Shown: positions 24,186-38,088, numbered from the stretch's first letter. The stretch is DNA of 64,000 nt from Calliopsis andreniformis (GCF_051401765.1 NW_027480548.1:744001-808000); one strand, 5' to 3'. Notes: a model not told the origin generated them from the sequence alone. Numbers and translations: made by a program.

Positions 24186-25750
24186 GAGGATTGAGGATTG
24201 AGGATTGAAGATTGAATATTGATGATTGAATATTGAGGACTGAGGATTGAGGGTTGTGGATTGAGGACGAGGAGTGAGGGTTGAATATTGATGTTTGAGG
24301 TCTGAGGATTAAGGATTGAGGATTGAGAATTGAGGATTGAGGATTGAGGATTGAAGATTGAGGATTGGGTATTGAGGATTGAGGAATGAAGATTGAGGAT
24401 TGAGGTTTGAGGATTGAGGATTGCAGATTGAGTATTGAGGATTGAAGATTCAGGATTGAGGATTGAGGATTGAGGATTGAGGAATGAGGACTGACGGTTG
24501 AGAATTGAGGTTTGAGGATTGAGGATTGGGGATTGTGGGCTGAGGATTGAGGATTGAGGATTGAGCATTGAGGATTGAAGATTGATGACTGGGGATTGAG
24601 GATTGAAGATTCAGAATTAACGATTGAAGATTGGGGATTGAGCATCTAGGATCGGATATTGACTATTGAGGATTGAAGATTGAGGATTGAGGATTGAGGA
24701 TTGAGAATTGAGAATTGAGGATGAGGACTGAGGGTTGAGGATTGAGGTTTGAGGAATGAGGATTGATGGTTGAGGATTGAGGATTGAGGATTGAGGTTTG
24801 AGGATTGAGTACTGCAGATTGAGTATTGATGCCTGAGGATTGAGGATTGAGGATTGAGGATTGAGGATTGAAGATTGAAGATTGAGTATTGGGGATTGAA
24901 GAATGAGGATTGAGGATTGAGGATTGAGGATGGAGAATGAGGACTGACGGTTGAGGATTGAGGTTTGAGGATTGAAGATTGAGGGCTGAGGACTGAGGAT
25001 TGAGGATTGAGGATTGAGCATTGAGGATTGAAGATTGAGTACTGGGGATTGGGGATTGAATATTGAGGATTAAGGATTGAGGATTGGGGATTGAGGACCT
25101 AGAATTGGAGATTGATTATCGAGGATTGAAGATTGAGGATTGAGGATTGAGGATTGAGAATTGAGAATTGAGTATGAGAACTGAGGGTTGTGGATTGAGG
25201 TTTGAGGAATGAGGATTGAGGGTTGGGGATTTAGGATTGAGAATTGAGGATTGAAGATTGAGGATTGAGGATTGAGGATTGAGGATTGAGGATGGAGAAT
25301 GAGGGCTGAGGGTTGAGGATTGCGGTTTGAGGACTGAGGACTGAGGATTGAGGATTGAGAATTGAGGATTGAGGATTGAGGATTGAAATTGAGGATTGGG
25401 TATTGATGATTGAAGAATGAGGATTGAGGAATTAGGATTGAGGATTGAGGATTGAGGATTGAAGATTGAGGAGTGGGTATTCAGGATTGAAGATTGAGGA
25501 TTGAGTATTGAGGATTGAGGATTGAGGATTGAAGATTGAGGATTCAGAATTGAGGATTGATGATTGAGGATTGAGAATTGAAGATTGAATATTGATGATT
25601 GAATATTGAGGACTGAGGATTGAGGGTTGTGGATTGAGGATGTGGACTGAGGGTTGAATATTGATGTTTGTGGTCTGAGGATTAAGGATTGAGGGTTGAG
25701 AATTGAGGATTGAGGATTGAGGATTGAGGATTGAGGATTGGGCATTGAGG

Positions 25751-27000
25751 ATTGAAGAATGAGGATTGAGGATTGAGGTTTGAGGATTGAGGATTGCAGA
25801 TTGAGTATTGAGGATTGAAGGTTGAGGATTGTGGATTGAGGATTTAGGCTTGGGGATTGAGGATTGAGGACTGAGGATTGAGGATGAGTGCTAAGGGTCG
25901 GGGATTGAGGTTTGACGGCTGAGGACTGACGATTGAGGATTGAGAATTGAGGATTGATGTTTGAGGATTGAAGATTGAGGATTAGGTATTGAGGATTGAA
26001 GAATGAGGATTGAGGATTGAGGATTGAGGATTGAGGATTGAGGATCTAGGATTGAGGATTGAGGATTGAGGATTGAGGATTGAGGATTGAAGATTGAGTA
26101 TTGAGGATTGAATATTGAGGATTGAGGATTGAGGATTGAGGATTGAGGATTGAGGATTGAGGATTGAGGATTGAGGATTGAAGATTGAGTATTGAGTATT
26201 GTAGGTTGAGGATTGTGGATTGAGTATTAAGGATTGAGGATTGAATATTGTAGATTGAGTATTGATGCCTGAGGATTGAGGATTGAGGATTGAGGATTGA
26301 GGATTGAGGATTGAAGATTGAGTATTGAGGATTGAAAATTGAGGATTGAAGATTGAGTATTGATGATTGAATATTGAGGATTCAGGGTTGAGGATTGAGG
26401 ATTGAGGATCTAGGATTGGAGATTGATTATTGAGTATTGAAGGTTGAGGATTGTGGATTGAATATTGAGGATTGAGGATTGAGGTTTGAGGATTGAGGAC
26501 GAGGACTGACGGTAGAGGATTTAGGTTTGGGGATTGAGGATTGAGGACTGAGGATTGAGGATGAGTGCTAAGGGTCGGGGATTGAGGTTTGACGGCTGAG
26601 GACTGACGATTGAGGATTGAGAATTGAGGATTGATGTTTGAGGATTGAAGATTGAGGATTAGGTATTGAGGATTGAAGAATGAGGATTGAGGATTGAGGA
26701 TTGAGGATTGAGGATTGAGGATCTAGGATTGGAGATTGATTATTGAGTATTGAAGGTTGAAGATTGTGGATTGAGGATTGAGGATTGAGGATTGAGGATT
26801 GAGGATTGTGGATTGAGGATTGAGGATTGAGGATTGAGGATCGAGGATTGAGGATTGAAGATTGTGTATTGATGATTGAATATTGAGGATTGAGGATTGA
26901 GGTTTGAGTATTGAGGATTGAGGATTGAGGGTTGAGGTTTGAGTATTGAAGATTGAGTATTGATGCCTGAGGATTGAGGATCGAGGATTGAGGATTGAGG
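25751..27000 (+). repeat. Low-variant array stretch
   Basis: Mostly plain GAGGATT with few landmarks. It includes one of the longest perfect runs (26117-26179). A short block with the marker GATGAGTGCTAAGGGTCGGG near 25,884 recurs near 26,561 (offset 677). Confidence 0.85.
26117..26179 (+). repeat. Longest-class perfect run, nine GAGGATT units
   Basis: Nine uninterrupted units between GAATATT and GAAGATT, in the low-variant region. Confidence 0.9.
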
Positions 27001-29790
27001 ATTGGAGATTGATTATTGAGGATTGAAGATTGAGGATTGAGTATTGAGAATTGAGAATTGAGAATTGCGTATGAGGACTGAGGGTTGAGGATTGAGGTTT
27101 GAGGAATGAGGACTGAGGGTTGGGGAATGAGGATTGAGGATTGAGGATTGAGGATTGAGGATGGAGGATGAGGGCTGAGGGTTGAGGATTGAGGATTGAG
27201 AAATGAGGATTGAGGATTGAGGATTTATATTGAGGATTGGGTATTGAGGATTGAAGAATGAGGATTGAGGAATTAGGATTGAGGATTGAGGATTGAGGAT
27301 TGAAGATTGAGGATTGGGTATTGAGGATTGAAGTATCAGGATTGAGGATTGAGGATTGAGGATTGAGTATTGAAGATTGAGTGTTGAGGATTGAAGATTG
27401 AGGATGAGGATTGAGGATTGAGGATTGAGGATTGAAGATTGAGTATTGAGGATTGAAGATTGAAGATTGAATATCGATGATTGAATATTGAGGACTGAGG
27501 ATTGAGGGTTGTGGATTGAGGACGAGGACTGAGGGTTGAATATTGATGTTTGAGGTCTGAGGATCAAGGATTGAGGATTGAGAATTGAGGATTGAGGATT
27601 GAGGATTGAAGATTGAGGATTGGGTATTTAGGATTGAAGAATGAGGATTGAGGATTGAGGTTTGAGGATTGAGGATTGTAGATTGAGTATTGATGATTGA
27701 ATATTGAGGATTGAGGATTGAGGTTTGAGGATTGAGGATGAAGACTGAGGGTTGAGGATTGTGGTTTGAGGAACGAGGATTGAGGATTGAGGATTGAGGA
27801 CTAAGGATTGACGATTGAGTATTGAAGATTGAGGATTGATGACTGAGGATTGACGACTGAGAATTGAGGATTGAGGATGATGATTGAAGATTGAGTATTG
27901 AAGATTGAATATTAAGGATTGAGGATTGAGGATTGAGGAATGAGGATTGAAGATTGAGTATTGAGGATTGAAGATTGAGGATAGAGGATTGAGTACTGAG
28001 GAAGGAGGATGAGGGCTGAGGGTTAAGGATTGAGGATTGAGAAATGAGGATTGAGGATTGAGGATTGAAATTGAGGATTGGGTATTGAGGATTGAAGAAT
28101 GAGGATTGAGGAATTAGGATTGAGGATTGAGGATTGAGGATTGAAGATTGAGGATTGGGTATTGAGGATTGAAGAATGAGGATTTAGGATTGAGGATTGA
28201 GGATTGAGGATTGAAGATTGAGTGTTGAGGATAGAAGATTGAGTATTGAGGATTGAGCATTGAGGATTGAGGATTGAAGATTGAGTATTGAGGATTGAAG
28301 ATTGAGGATTGAGTATTGAGGATTGAGGATTCAGGGTTGAAGATTGAGGATTGAGGAATGAGGATTGAGGATTGAGGATTGAGGATTGAAGATTGAATAT
28401 TGATGATTGAATATTGAGGACTGAGGATTGTGGCTTGTGGATTGAGGACGAGGACAGAGGGTTTAATATTGATGTTTGAGGTCTGAGGATTAAGGATTGA
28501 GGATTGAGAATTGAGGATTGAGGATTGAGGATTGAAGATTGAGGATTGGGTATTTAGGATTGAATATTGAGGATTGAGGATTGAGGATTGAGGAATGAGG
28601 ATTGAAGATTGAGTATTGAGGATTGAAGATTGAGGATAGAGGATTGAGTACTGAGGATGGAGGATGAGGACTGAGGGTTAAGGATTGAGGATTGAGAAAT
28701 GACGATTGAGGATTGAGGATTGAAATTGAGGATTGGGTATTGAGGATTGAAGAATGAGGATTGAGGAATTAGGATTGAGGATTGAGGATTGAGGATTGAA
28801 GATTGAGGATTGGGTATTGAGGATTGAAGAATGAGGATTTAGGATTGAGGATTGAGGATTGAGGATTGAAGATTGAGTGTTGAGGATTGAAGATTGAGTA
28901 TTGAGGATTGAGCATTGAGGATTGAGGATTGAAGATTGAGTATTGAGGATTGAAGATTGAGGATTGAGTATTGAGGATTGAGGATTCAGGGTTGAAGATT
29001 GAGGATTGAGGAATGAGGATTGAGGATTGAGGATTGAGGATTGAAGATTGAATATTGATGATTGAATATTGAGGACTGAGGATTGTGGCTTGTGGATTGA
29101 GGACGAGGACAGAGGGTTTAATATTGATGTTTGAGGTCTGAGGATTAGGGATTGAGGATTGAGAATTGAGGATTGAGGATTGAGGATTGAAGATTGAGGA
29201 TTGGGTATTTAGGATTGAAGAATGAGGATTGAGGATTGAGGATTGAGGTTTGAGGATTGAGGACGAGGACTGACGGTTGAGGATTGAGGTTTGAGGGTTG
29301 AGGATTGGGGATTGACGACTGAGGATTGCGGTCTGGGGATTGAGCATTGAGGATTGAAGATTGATGACTGGGGATTGAGGATTGAAGATTGAGCATTAAC
29401 GATTGAAGATTGGGGATTGAGGATCTAGGATCGGATATTGATTATTGAGGATTGAAGATTGAGGATTGAGGATTGAGGATTGAGAATTGAAAATTGAGGA
29501 TGAGGACTGAGGGTTGAGGATTGAGGTTTGAGGAATGAGGATTGAGGATTGAGGATTGAGAATTGAGGATTGAGGATTGAGGATTGAAATTGAGGATTGG
29601 GTATTGATGATTGAAGAATGAGGATTGAGGAATTAGGATTGAGGATTGAGGATTGAGGATTGAAGATTGAGGAGTGGGTATTGAGGATTGAAGATTGAGG
29701 ATTGAGTATTGAGGATTGAGGATTGAGGATTGAAGATTGAGGATTCAGAATTGAGGATTGAGAATTGACGATTGAGGATTGAAGATTGAA
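27001..29790 (+). repeat. Array region with a tandem duplication of about 655 bp
   Basis: About 27,981-28,555 matches about 28,636-29,210: 27981 corresponds to 28636 and 28541 to 29196, both offset 655. Markers include GAGGATAGAGG and a GGGTATTTAGG at the end. No cassette A-D is present. Confidence 0.82.
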
Positions 29791-31910
29791 TATTGATGAT
29801 TGAATATTGAGGACTGAGGATTGAGGGTTGTGGATTGAGGATGTGGACTGAGGGTTGAATATTGATGTTTGAGGTCTGAGGATTAAGGATTGAGGATTGA
29901 GAATTGAGGATTGAGGATTGAGGATTGAGGATTGAGGATTGGGCATTGAGGATTGAAGAATGAGGATTGAGGATTGAGGTTTGAGGATTGAGAATTGCAG
30001 ATTGAGTATTGAGGATTGAAGATTGAGGATTGAGGATTGAGGATTGAAGATTGAGGATTGAGGATTGAGGATTGAGGATTGAGGATTGAAGATTGAGTAT
30101 TGAGGATTGAAGGTTGAGGATTGAGGATTGAGTACTGAGGATTGAGGATTGAGGATTGAGGATTGAAGATTGAGTATTGATGATTGAGGATTGAGAATTG
30201 AGATTTGAGTATGAGGGCTGAGGGTTGAGGATTGAGGTTTGGGAAATGGGGATTGAGGATTGAGGATTGAGGTTTGAGGATTGAGGATTGAGGATTGAGG
30301 ATTGAGGGTTGAGTATTGAAGATTGAGTATTGATCACTGAGGATTGAGGATTGAGGATTGAAGATTGAATATTGAGGATATAAGATTGAGGATTGATGAT
30401 TGAGGATTGAGGATGGAGGATGAGGGATGAGGGTAGACGATTGAGGTTTGAGGACAGAGGACTGAGGATTGAGAATTGAGAATTGAGGATTGAGGATTGA
30501 GGATTGAAGATTGAGGATTGGGTATTGAGTATTGAAGAATGAGGATTGTGGATTGAGGATTGAGGATTGAAGATTGAGTATTGAGGATTGAAGATTGACG
30601 ATTGAGGATTAAGGATTGAGGATTGAGGATTGAGGATTGAGGATTGAAGATTGAGTATTGAGGATTGATGATTGACGATTGAGAATTAAAGATTTAAGAT
30701 TGAGGATTAAGGATTGAAGATTGGGGATTGAGGATCTAGGATTGGAGGTTGATTATTGAGGATTGAAGATTGAGGATTGAGGATTGAGGATTGAGAATTG
30801 AGAATTGAGAATTGAGAATTGAGGATGAGGACTGAGGGTTGAGGATTGAGGTTTGAGGAATGAGGATTAAGGATTGAAGATTGAGGATTGGGTATTGCGG
30901 ATTGAACATTGAGGATTGAGGATTGAGGATTGAGGATTGAGGATTGAGGACTGAAGATTGAATATTGATGATTGAAGATTGAGGATTGAGGATTGAGGGT
31001 TGTGGATTGAGGACGAGGACTGAGGGTTGAGTATTGATGTTTGAGGTCTTGGGATTGAGGATTGACGATTGAGAATTGAGGATTGAGGATTGAGGATTGA
31101 AGATTGTGGACTGGGTATTGAGGATTGAAGAATGAGGATTGCGGATTGAGGATTGAGGACTGAGGATTGAGGATTGCAGATTGAGTATTGAGGATTGAAG
31201 ATTGAGGACTGAGGATTGAGGATTGAGGAATGAGGATTGAAGATTGAGTATTGAGAACTGAAGATTGAGGATAGAGGATTGAGTACTGAGGATTGAGGAT
31301 TGAGGATTGAGGATTGATGATTGAGGATTGAGGATCGAGGATTGAGGATTGAGAATTGAGTATTGAGGATTGAGGATTGAAGATTGAGGATTGGGTATTG
31401 AGGATTGAAGAATGAGGATTGAGGATTGAGGATTGAGGATTGAAGATTGAGTATTGAGGATTGAAGATTGAGGATTGAGGATAGAGGATTGAAGATGGAG
31501 GATGAGGGCTGAGGGCTGAGGTTTGAGGTTTGAGTATTGAATCCTGTGAATTCAGGATATTCTATTGAGTATTGAGAATTGAGTGTTGATGGTTGAGTAT
31601 TGAGCATTGGGGTTGAGGATTGAGTACTGAAGATTGAGGATTGATGATTGAGGATTGAGGATTGAGGATTGAGGATTGAGTATTGAGTATTGAAGATTGA
31701 GGATTGATGATAGAGGATTGAGGATTGAGCGCTGAGGTTTGAGGACTGAGGACTGAGTATTGAGAATTGAGGATTGAGGATTGAGGACTGAGGATTGAAG
31801 ATTGAGGGTTGGGGACGGAGGATTGAATATTCAGGATTGAGGATTGAGGATTGAGGAGTGAGGATTGATGATTGAAGATTCATTATTGATGATTGAAGGT
31901 TGAGGATTGA
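29791..31910 (+). repeat. HOR duplication of about 2.1 kb, copy 1
   Basis: GGATATAAG at 30376 pairs with 32832 (offset 2456), and cassette C at 31539 pairs with 33988 (offset 2449). The seven-base change in offset is one heptamer. Both C cassettes share the rare TCCTGTGAATTC variant, which supports recent common origin. Confidence 0.85.
31539..31618 (+). repeat. Punctuation cassette C, copy 3
   Basis: TCCTGTGAATTC variant: the innermost base pair of the stem is lost, leaving six. GAGTGTTGATGG replaces GAGGGTTGATGG. D follows at 474 bases; the missing base is in GGGTTGAG at 32001, where other copies have GGGATTGAG. Confidence 0.9.
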
Positions 31911-32245
31911 GGATTGAGGATTGAAGATTGAGGACTGAGCGTTGATGGTTTAGTGATGAGAATTGATATTTGTAGATTGAAATTTGAAGAGTGAAGAATG
32001 GGGTTGAGTATTGAAAACTGTGAATTGAGGATATTCTATTGAGGACTGAGGATTGACAATTGATTTAAGAGGACTGAGGGCTGAAGATTGAGGATTCAGG
32101 ATTGAGGATTAGGGATTGAGGTTTGAGGACTGAGGATTGAGGGTTGAGGATTGAGGATTGAGGATTGAGGGTTGAGTATTGAAGATTGAATATTGAGGAT
32201 ATAAGATTGAGCATTGATGATTGAGGATTGAGGATTGAATATTGA
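31911..32245 (+). repeat. Spacer between the 2.1-kb copies, with cassette D
   Basis: This stretch of about 335 bases holds cassette D (32013) and a GGATATAAG landmark (32197). The second copy has no D in the corresponding place and passes into a C-bearing duplication instead. Confidence 0.75.
32013..32086 (+). repeat. Punctuation cassette D, copy 2
   Basis: Usual form; the upstream GGGGTTGAG lacks one base compared with GGGGATTGAG elsewhere. Confidence 0.9.
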
Positions 32246-34370
32246 TGATTGAATATTGAGGACTGAGGATTGAGGGTTGTGGATTGAGGATGTGGACTGA
32301 GGGTTGAATATTGATGTTTGAGGTCTGAGGATTAAGGATTGAGGATTGAGAATTGAGGATTGAGGATTGAGGATTGAGGATTGAGGATTGGGCATTGAGG
32401 ATTGAAGAATGAGGATTGAGGATTGAGGTTTGAGGATTGAGAATTGCAGATTGAGTATTGAGGATTGAAGATTGAGGATTGAGGATTGAGGATTGAAGAT
32501 TGAGGATTGAGGATTGAGGATTGAGGATTGAGGATTGAAGATTGAGTATTGAGGATTGAAGGTTGAGGATTGAGGATTGAGTACTGAGGATTGAGGATTG
32601 AGGATTGAGGATTGAGGATTGAAGATTGAGTATTGATGATTGAGGATTGAGAATTGAGATTTGAGTATGAGGGCTGAGGGTTGAGGATTGAGGTTTGGGA
32701 AATGGGGATTGAGGATTGAGGATTGAGGTTTGAGGATTGAGGATTGAGGATTGAGGATTGAGGGTTGAGTATTGAAGATTGAGTATTGATCACTGAGGAT
32801 TGAGGATTGAGGATTGAAGATTGAATATTGAGGATATAAGATTGAGGATTGATGATTGAGGATTGAGGATGGAGGATGAGGGATGAGGGTAGACGATTGA
32901 GGTTTGAGGACAGAGGACTGAGGATTGAGAATTGAGAATTGAGGATTGTGGATTGAGGATTGAAGATTGAGGATTGGGTATTGAGTATTGAAGAATGAGG
33001 ATTGAGGATTGAGGATTGAGGATTGAAGATTGAGTATTGAGGATTGAAGATTGACGATTGAGGATTAAGGATTGAGGATTGAGGATTGAGGATTGAGGAT
33101 TGAAGATTGAGTATTGAGGATTGATGATTGACGATTGAGAATTAAAGATTTAAGATTGAGGATTAAGGATTGAAGATTGGGGATTGAGGATCTAGGATTG
33201 GAGGTTGATTATTGAGGATTGAAGATTGAGGATTGAGGATTGAGGATTGAGAATTCAGAATTGAGAATTGAGGATGAGGACTGAGGGTTGAGGATTGAGG
33301 TTTGAGGAATGAGGATTAAGGATTGAAGATTAAGGATTGGGTATTGCGGATTGAACATTGAGGATTGAGGATTGAGGATTGAGGATTGAGGATTGAGGAC
33401 TGAAGATTGAATATTGATGATTGAAGATTGAGGATTGAGGATTGAGGGTTGTGGATTGAGGACGAGGACTGAGGGTTGAGTATTGATGTTTGAGGTCTTG
33501 GGATTGAGGATTGACGATTGAGAATTGAGGATTGAGGATTGAGGATTGAAGATTGTGGACTGGGTATTGAGGATTGAAGAATGAGAATTGCGGATTGAGG
33601 ATTGAGGACTGAGGATTGAGGATTGCAGATTGAGTATTGAGGATTGAAGATTGAGGACTGAGGATTGAGGATTGAGGAATGAGGATTGAAGATTGAGTAT
33701 TGAGAACTGAAGATTGAGGATAGAGGATTGAGTACTGAGGATTGAGGATTGAGGATTGAGGATTGATGATTGAGGATTGAGGATCGAGGATTGAGGATTG
33801 AGAATTGAGTATTGAGGATTGAGGATTGAAGATTGAGGATTGGGTATTGAGGATTGAAGAATGAGGATTGAGGATTGAGGATTGAGGATTGAAGATTGAG
33901 TATTGAGGATTGAAGATTGAGGATTGAGGATAGAGGATTGAAGATGGAGGATGAGGGCTGAGGGCTGAGGTTTGAGGTTTGAGTATTGAATCCTGTGAAT
34001 TCAGGATATTCTATTGAGTATTGAGAATTGAGGGTTGATGGTTGAGTATTGAGCATTGGGGTTGAGGATTGAGTACTGAAGATTGAGGATTGATGATTGA
34101 GGATTGAGGATTGAGGATTGAGGATTGAGTATTGAGTATTGAAGATTGAGGATTGATGATAGAGGATTGAGGATTGAGCGCTGAGGTTTGAGGACTGAGG
34201 ACTGAGTATTGAGAATTGAGGATTGAGGATTGAGGACTGAGGATTGAAGATTGAGGGTTGGGGACGGAGGATTGAATATTCAGGATTGAGGATTGAGGAT
34301 TGAGGAGTGAGGATTGATGATTGAAGATTCATTATTGATGATTGAAGGTTGAGGATTGAGGATTGAGGAT
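32246..34370 (+). repeat. HOR duplication of about 2.1 kb, copy 2
   Basis: Partner of 29791-31910. It ends near 34,370, where the partner continues toward cassette D but this copy turns to GAGAGTTGAG sequence. Confidence 0.85.
33988..34067 (+). repeat. Punctuation cassette C, copy 4
   Basis: Shares the TCCTGTGAATTC variant with copy 3. No D follows. Confidence 0.9.
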
Positions 34371-34677
34371 TGAGGATTGAGAGTTGAGAATTGAGAATTG
34401 AGGATGAGGACTGAGGGTTGAGGATTGAGGTTTGAGGAATGAGGATTGAGGGTTGATGATTGAGGATTGAGGATCGAGGATTGAGGATTGAGAATTGAGG
34501 ATTGAGGATTGAGGATTGAAGATTGAGGATTGGGTATTGAGGATTGAAGAATGAGGATTGAGGATTGAGGATTGAGGATTGAAGATTGAGTATTGAGGAT
34601 TGAAGATTGAGGATTGAGCATAGAGGATTGAAGATGGAGGATGAGGGCTGAGGGCTGAGGTTTGAGGTTTGAGTATT

Positions 34678-34757
34678 GAATCCTGAGAATTCAGGGTATT
34701 CTATTGAGTATTGAGAATTGAGGGTTGTTGGTTGAGTATTGAGCATTGGGGTTGAGG
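34678..34757 (+). repeat. Punctuation cassette C, copy 5
   Basis: TCAGGGTATTCT variant, one mismatch in the stem, with GTTGTTGGTTGAG downstream. It lies 690 bases after copy 4. Confidence 0.9.
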
Positions 34758-36717
34758 ATTGAGTATTGAAGATTGAGGATTGATGATTGAGGATTGAGGA
34801 TTGAGGATTGAAGATTGAGTATTGATGATTGAATATTGAGGATTGAGGATTGAGGTTTGAGGATTGAGGACGAGGACTGACGGTTGAGGATTGAGGTTTG
34901 AGGATTGAGGATTGGGGATTGAGGACTCAGGATTGAGGATTGAGGATTGAGCATTGAGGATTGAAGATTGATGACTGGGGATTGAGGATTGAAGATTGAG
35001 GATTAACGATTGAATGTTGGGGATTGAGGACCTAGTATCGGAGATTGATTATTGAGGATTGAAGATTGAGGATTGAGGATTGAGGATTGAGAATTGAGAA
35101 TTGAGTATGAGGACTGAGGGTTGAGGATTGAGGTTTGAGGACTGGGGATTGAGGATTGAGGATTGAGGATTGAGGATTGAGGATTGAGGTTTGGGGATTG
35201 AGGATTGAAGATTGAGTATTGCTGATTGAATATTGAGGATTGAGGATTGAGGTTTGAGGATTGAGGACGAGGACTGGCGGTTGAGGATTGAGGTTTGAGG
35301 ATTGAGAATTGGGGATTGTGGACTGAGGATTGAGGATTGAGTATTGAGCATTGAGGATTGAAGATTGATGACTGGGGATTGAGGATTGAAGATTGAGAAT
35401 TAACGATTGAAGATTGGGGATTGAGCATCTAGGATCGGATATTGACTATTGAGGATTGCAGATTGAGGATTGAGGATTGAGGATTGAGAATTGAGATTTG
35501 AGGATGAGGACTGAGGGTTGAGGATTGAGGTTTGAGGAATGAGGATTGATGGTTGAGGATTGAGGATTGAGGATTGAGGATTGAGTACTGCAGATTGAGT
35601 ATTGATGCCTGAGGATTGAGGATTGAGGATTGAGGATTGAGGATTGAGGATTGAAGATTGAGTATTGGGGATTGAAGATTGAGGATTGAGGATTGAGGAT
35701 TGAGGATGGAGAATGAGGACTGACGGTTGAGGATTGAGGTTTGAGGATTGAAGATTGAGGGCTGAGGACTGAGGATTGAGGATTGAGGATTGAGCATTGA
35801 GGATTGAAGATTGAGTACTGGGGATTGGGGATTGAATATTGAGGATTAAGGATTGAAGATTGGGGATTGAGGATCTAGAATTGGAGATTGATTATTGAGG
35901 ATTGAAGATTGAGGATTGAGGATTGAGGATTGAGAATTGAGAATTGAGTATGAGAACTGAGGTTTGTGGATTGAGGTTTGAGGACTGAGGATTGAGGGTT
36001 GGGGATTTAGGATTGAGAATTGAGGATTGAAGATTGAGGATTAAGGATTGAGGATTGAGGATTGAGGATGTAGGATGAGGGCTGAGGGTTGAGGATTGCG
36101 GTTTGAGGACTGAGGACTGAGGATTGAGGATTGAGAATTGAGGATTGAGGATTGAGGATTGAAATTGAGGATTGGGTATTGATGATTGAAGAATGAGGAT
36201 TGAGGAATTAGGATTGAGGATTGAGGATTGAGGATTGAAGATTGAGGAGTGGGTATTCAGGATTGAAGATTGAGGATTGAGTATTGAGGATTGAGGATTG
36301 AGGATTGAAGATTGAGGATTCAGAATTGAGGATTGAGGATTGAGGATTGAGGATTGAAGATTGAATATTGATGATTGAATATTGAGGACTGAGGATTGAG
36401 GGTTGTGGATTGAGGACGTGGACTGAGGGTTGAATATTGATGTTTGAGGTCTGAGGATTAAGGATTGAGGGTTGAGAATTGAGGATTGAGGATTGAGGAT
36501 TGAGGATTGAGGATTGGGCATTGAGGATTGAAGAATGAGGATTGAGGATTGAGGTTTGAGGATTGAGGATTGCAGATTCAGTATTGAGGATTGAAGATTG
36601 AGGATTGAGGATTGAGGATTGAAGATTGAGGATTGAGGATTGAGGATTGAGGATTGAGAATTGAGATTTGAGTATGAGGGCTGAGGGTTGAGGATTGAGG
36701 TTTGGGAAATGGGGATT

Positions 36718-36780
36718 GAGGATTGAGGATTGAGGATTGAGGATTGAGGATTGAGGATTGAGGATTGAGGATTGAGGATT
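36718..36780 (+). repeat. Longest-class perfect run, nine GAGGATT units
   Basis: Nine uninterrupted units between GGGGATT and GAGGGTT. I found no longer perfect run in the window. Confidence 0.88.
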
Positions 36781-38008
36781 GAGGGTTGAGTATTGAAGAT
36801 TGAGTATTGATCACTGAGGATTGAGGATTGAGGATTGAAGATTGAATATTGAGGATATAAGATTGAGGATTGATGATTGAGGATTGAGGATGGAGGATGA
36901 GGGCTGAGGGTAGAGGATTGAGGTTTGAGGACAGAGGACTGAGGATTGAGGATTGAGAATTGAGGATTGAGGGTTGAGGATTGAAGATTGAGGATTGGGT
37001 ATTGAGTATTGAAGAATGAGGATTGAGGATTGAGGATTGAGGATTGAAGATTGAGTATTGAGGATTGAAGATTCACGATTGAGGATTAAGGATTGAGGAT
37101 TGAGTATTGAGGATTGAGGATTGAAGATTGAGTATTGAGGATTGAAGATTGACGATTGAGAATTAAATATTTAAGATTGAGGATTAAGGATTGAAGATTG
37201 GGGATTGAGGATCTAGGATTGGAGGTTGATTATTGAGGATTGAAGATTGAGGATTGAGGATTGAGGATTGAGAATTGAGAATTGAGAATTGAGGATGAGG
37301 ACTGAGGGTTGAGGATTGAGGTTTGAGGAATGAGGATTGAGGATTGAAGATTGAGGATTGGGTATTGCGGATTGAACATTGAGGATTGAGGATTGAGGAT
37401 TGAGGATTGAGGATTGAGGACTGAAGATTGAATATTGATGATTGAAGATTTAGGATTGAGGATTGAGTGTTGTGGATTGAGGACGAGGACTGAGGGTTGA
37501 GTATTGATGTTTGAGGTCTTGGGATTGAGGATTGACGATTGAGAATTGAGGATTGAGGATTGAGGATTGAAGATTGAGGACTGGGTATTGAGGATTGAAG
37601 AATTAGGATTGCGGATTGAGGATTGAGGACTGAGGGTTGAGGATTGCAGATTGAGTATTGAGGATTGAAGATTGAGGACTGAGGATTGAGGATTGAGGAA
37701 TGAGGATTGAAGATTGAGTATTGAGAACTGAAGATTGAGGATAGAGGATTGAGTACTGAGGATTGAGGATTGAGGATTGAGGATTGATGATTGAGGATTG
37801 AGGATCGAGGATTGAGGATTGAGAATTGAGGATTGAGGATTGAGGATTGAAGATTGAGGATTGGGTATTGAGGATTGAAGAATGAGGATTGAGGATTGAG
37901 GATTGAGGATTGAAGATTGAGTATTGAGGATTGAAGATTGAGGATTGAGGATAGAGGATTGAAGATGGATGATGAGGGCTGAGGGCTGAGGTTTGAGGTT
38001 TGAGTATT

Positions 38009-38088
38009 GAATCCTGAGAATTCAGGATATTCTATTGAGTATTGAGAATTGAGTGTTGATGGTTGAGTATTGAGCATTGGGGTTGAGG
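38009..38088 (+). repeat. Punctuation cassette C, copy 6
   Basis: Full stem; GAGTGTTGATGG form; D follows at 475 bases. Confidence 0.9.

Larger units (their letters stand above)
21761..25750 (+). repeat. Transitional array region
   Basis: Variant heptamers with one cassette D (22088) and no further cassette core. It includes a local duplication of about 320 bp at offset 745 (23131 corresponds to 23876). No gene or unique sequence is seen. Confidence 0.85.
34371..37180 (+). repeat. C-domain array, with a copy of its first part at 57.9-58.7 kb
   Basis: Cassette C at 34678 lies 690 bases after the one at 33988, within a local duplication. From 34.68 to about 35.4 kb the sequence recurs at offset 23259 (C at 57937). 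35,003-35,428 also resembles 46,710-47,135 and 58,262-58,687. The remainder is variant heptamers. Confidence 0.8.
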
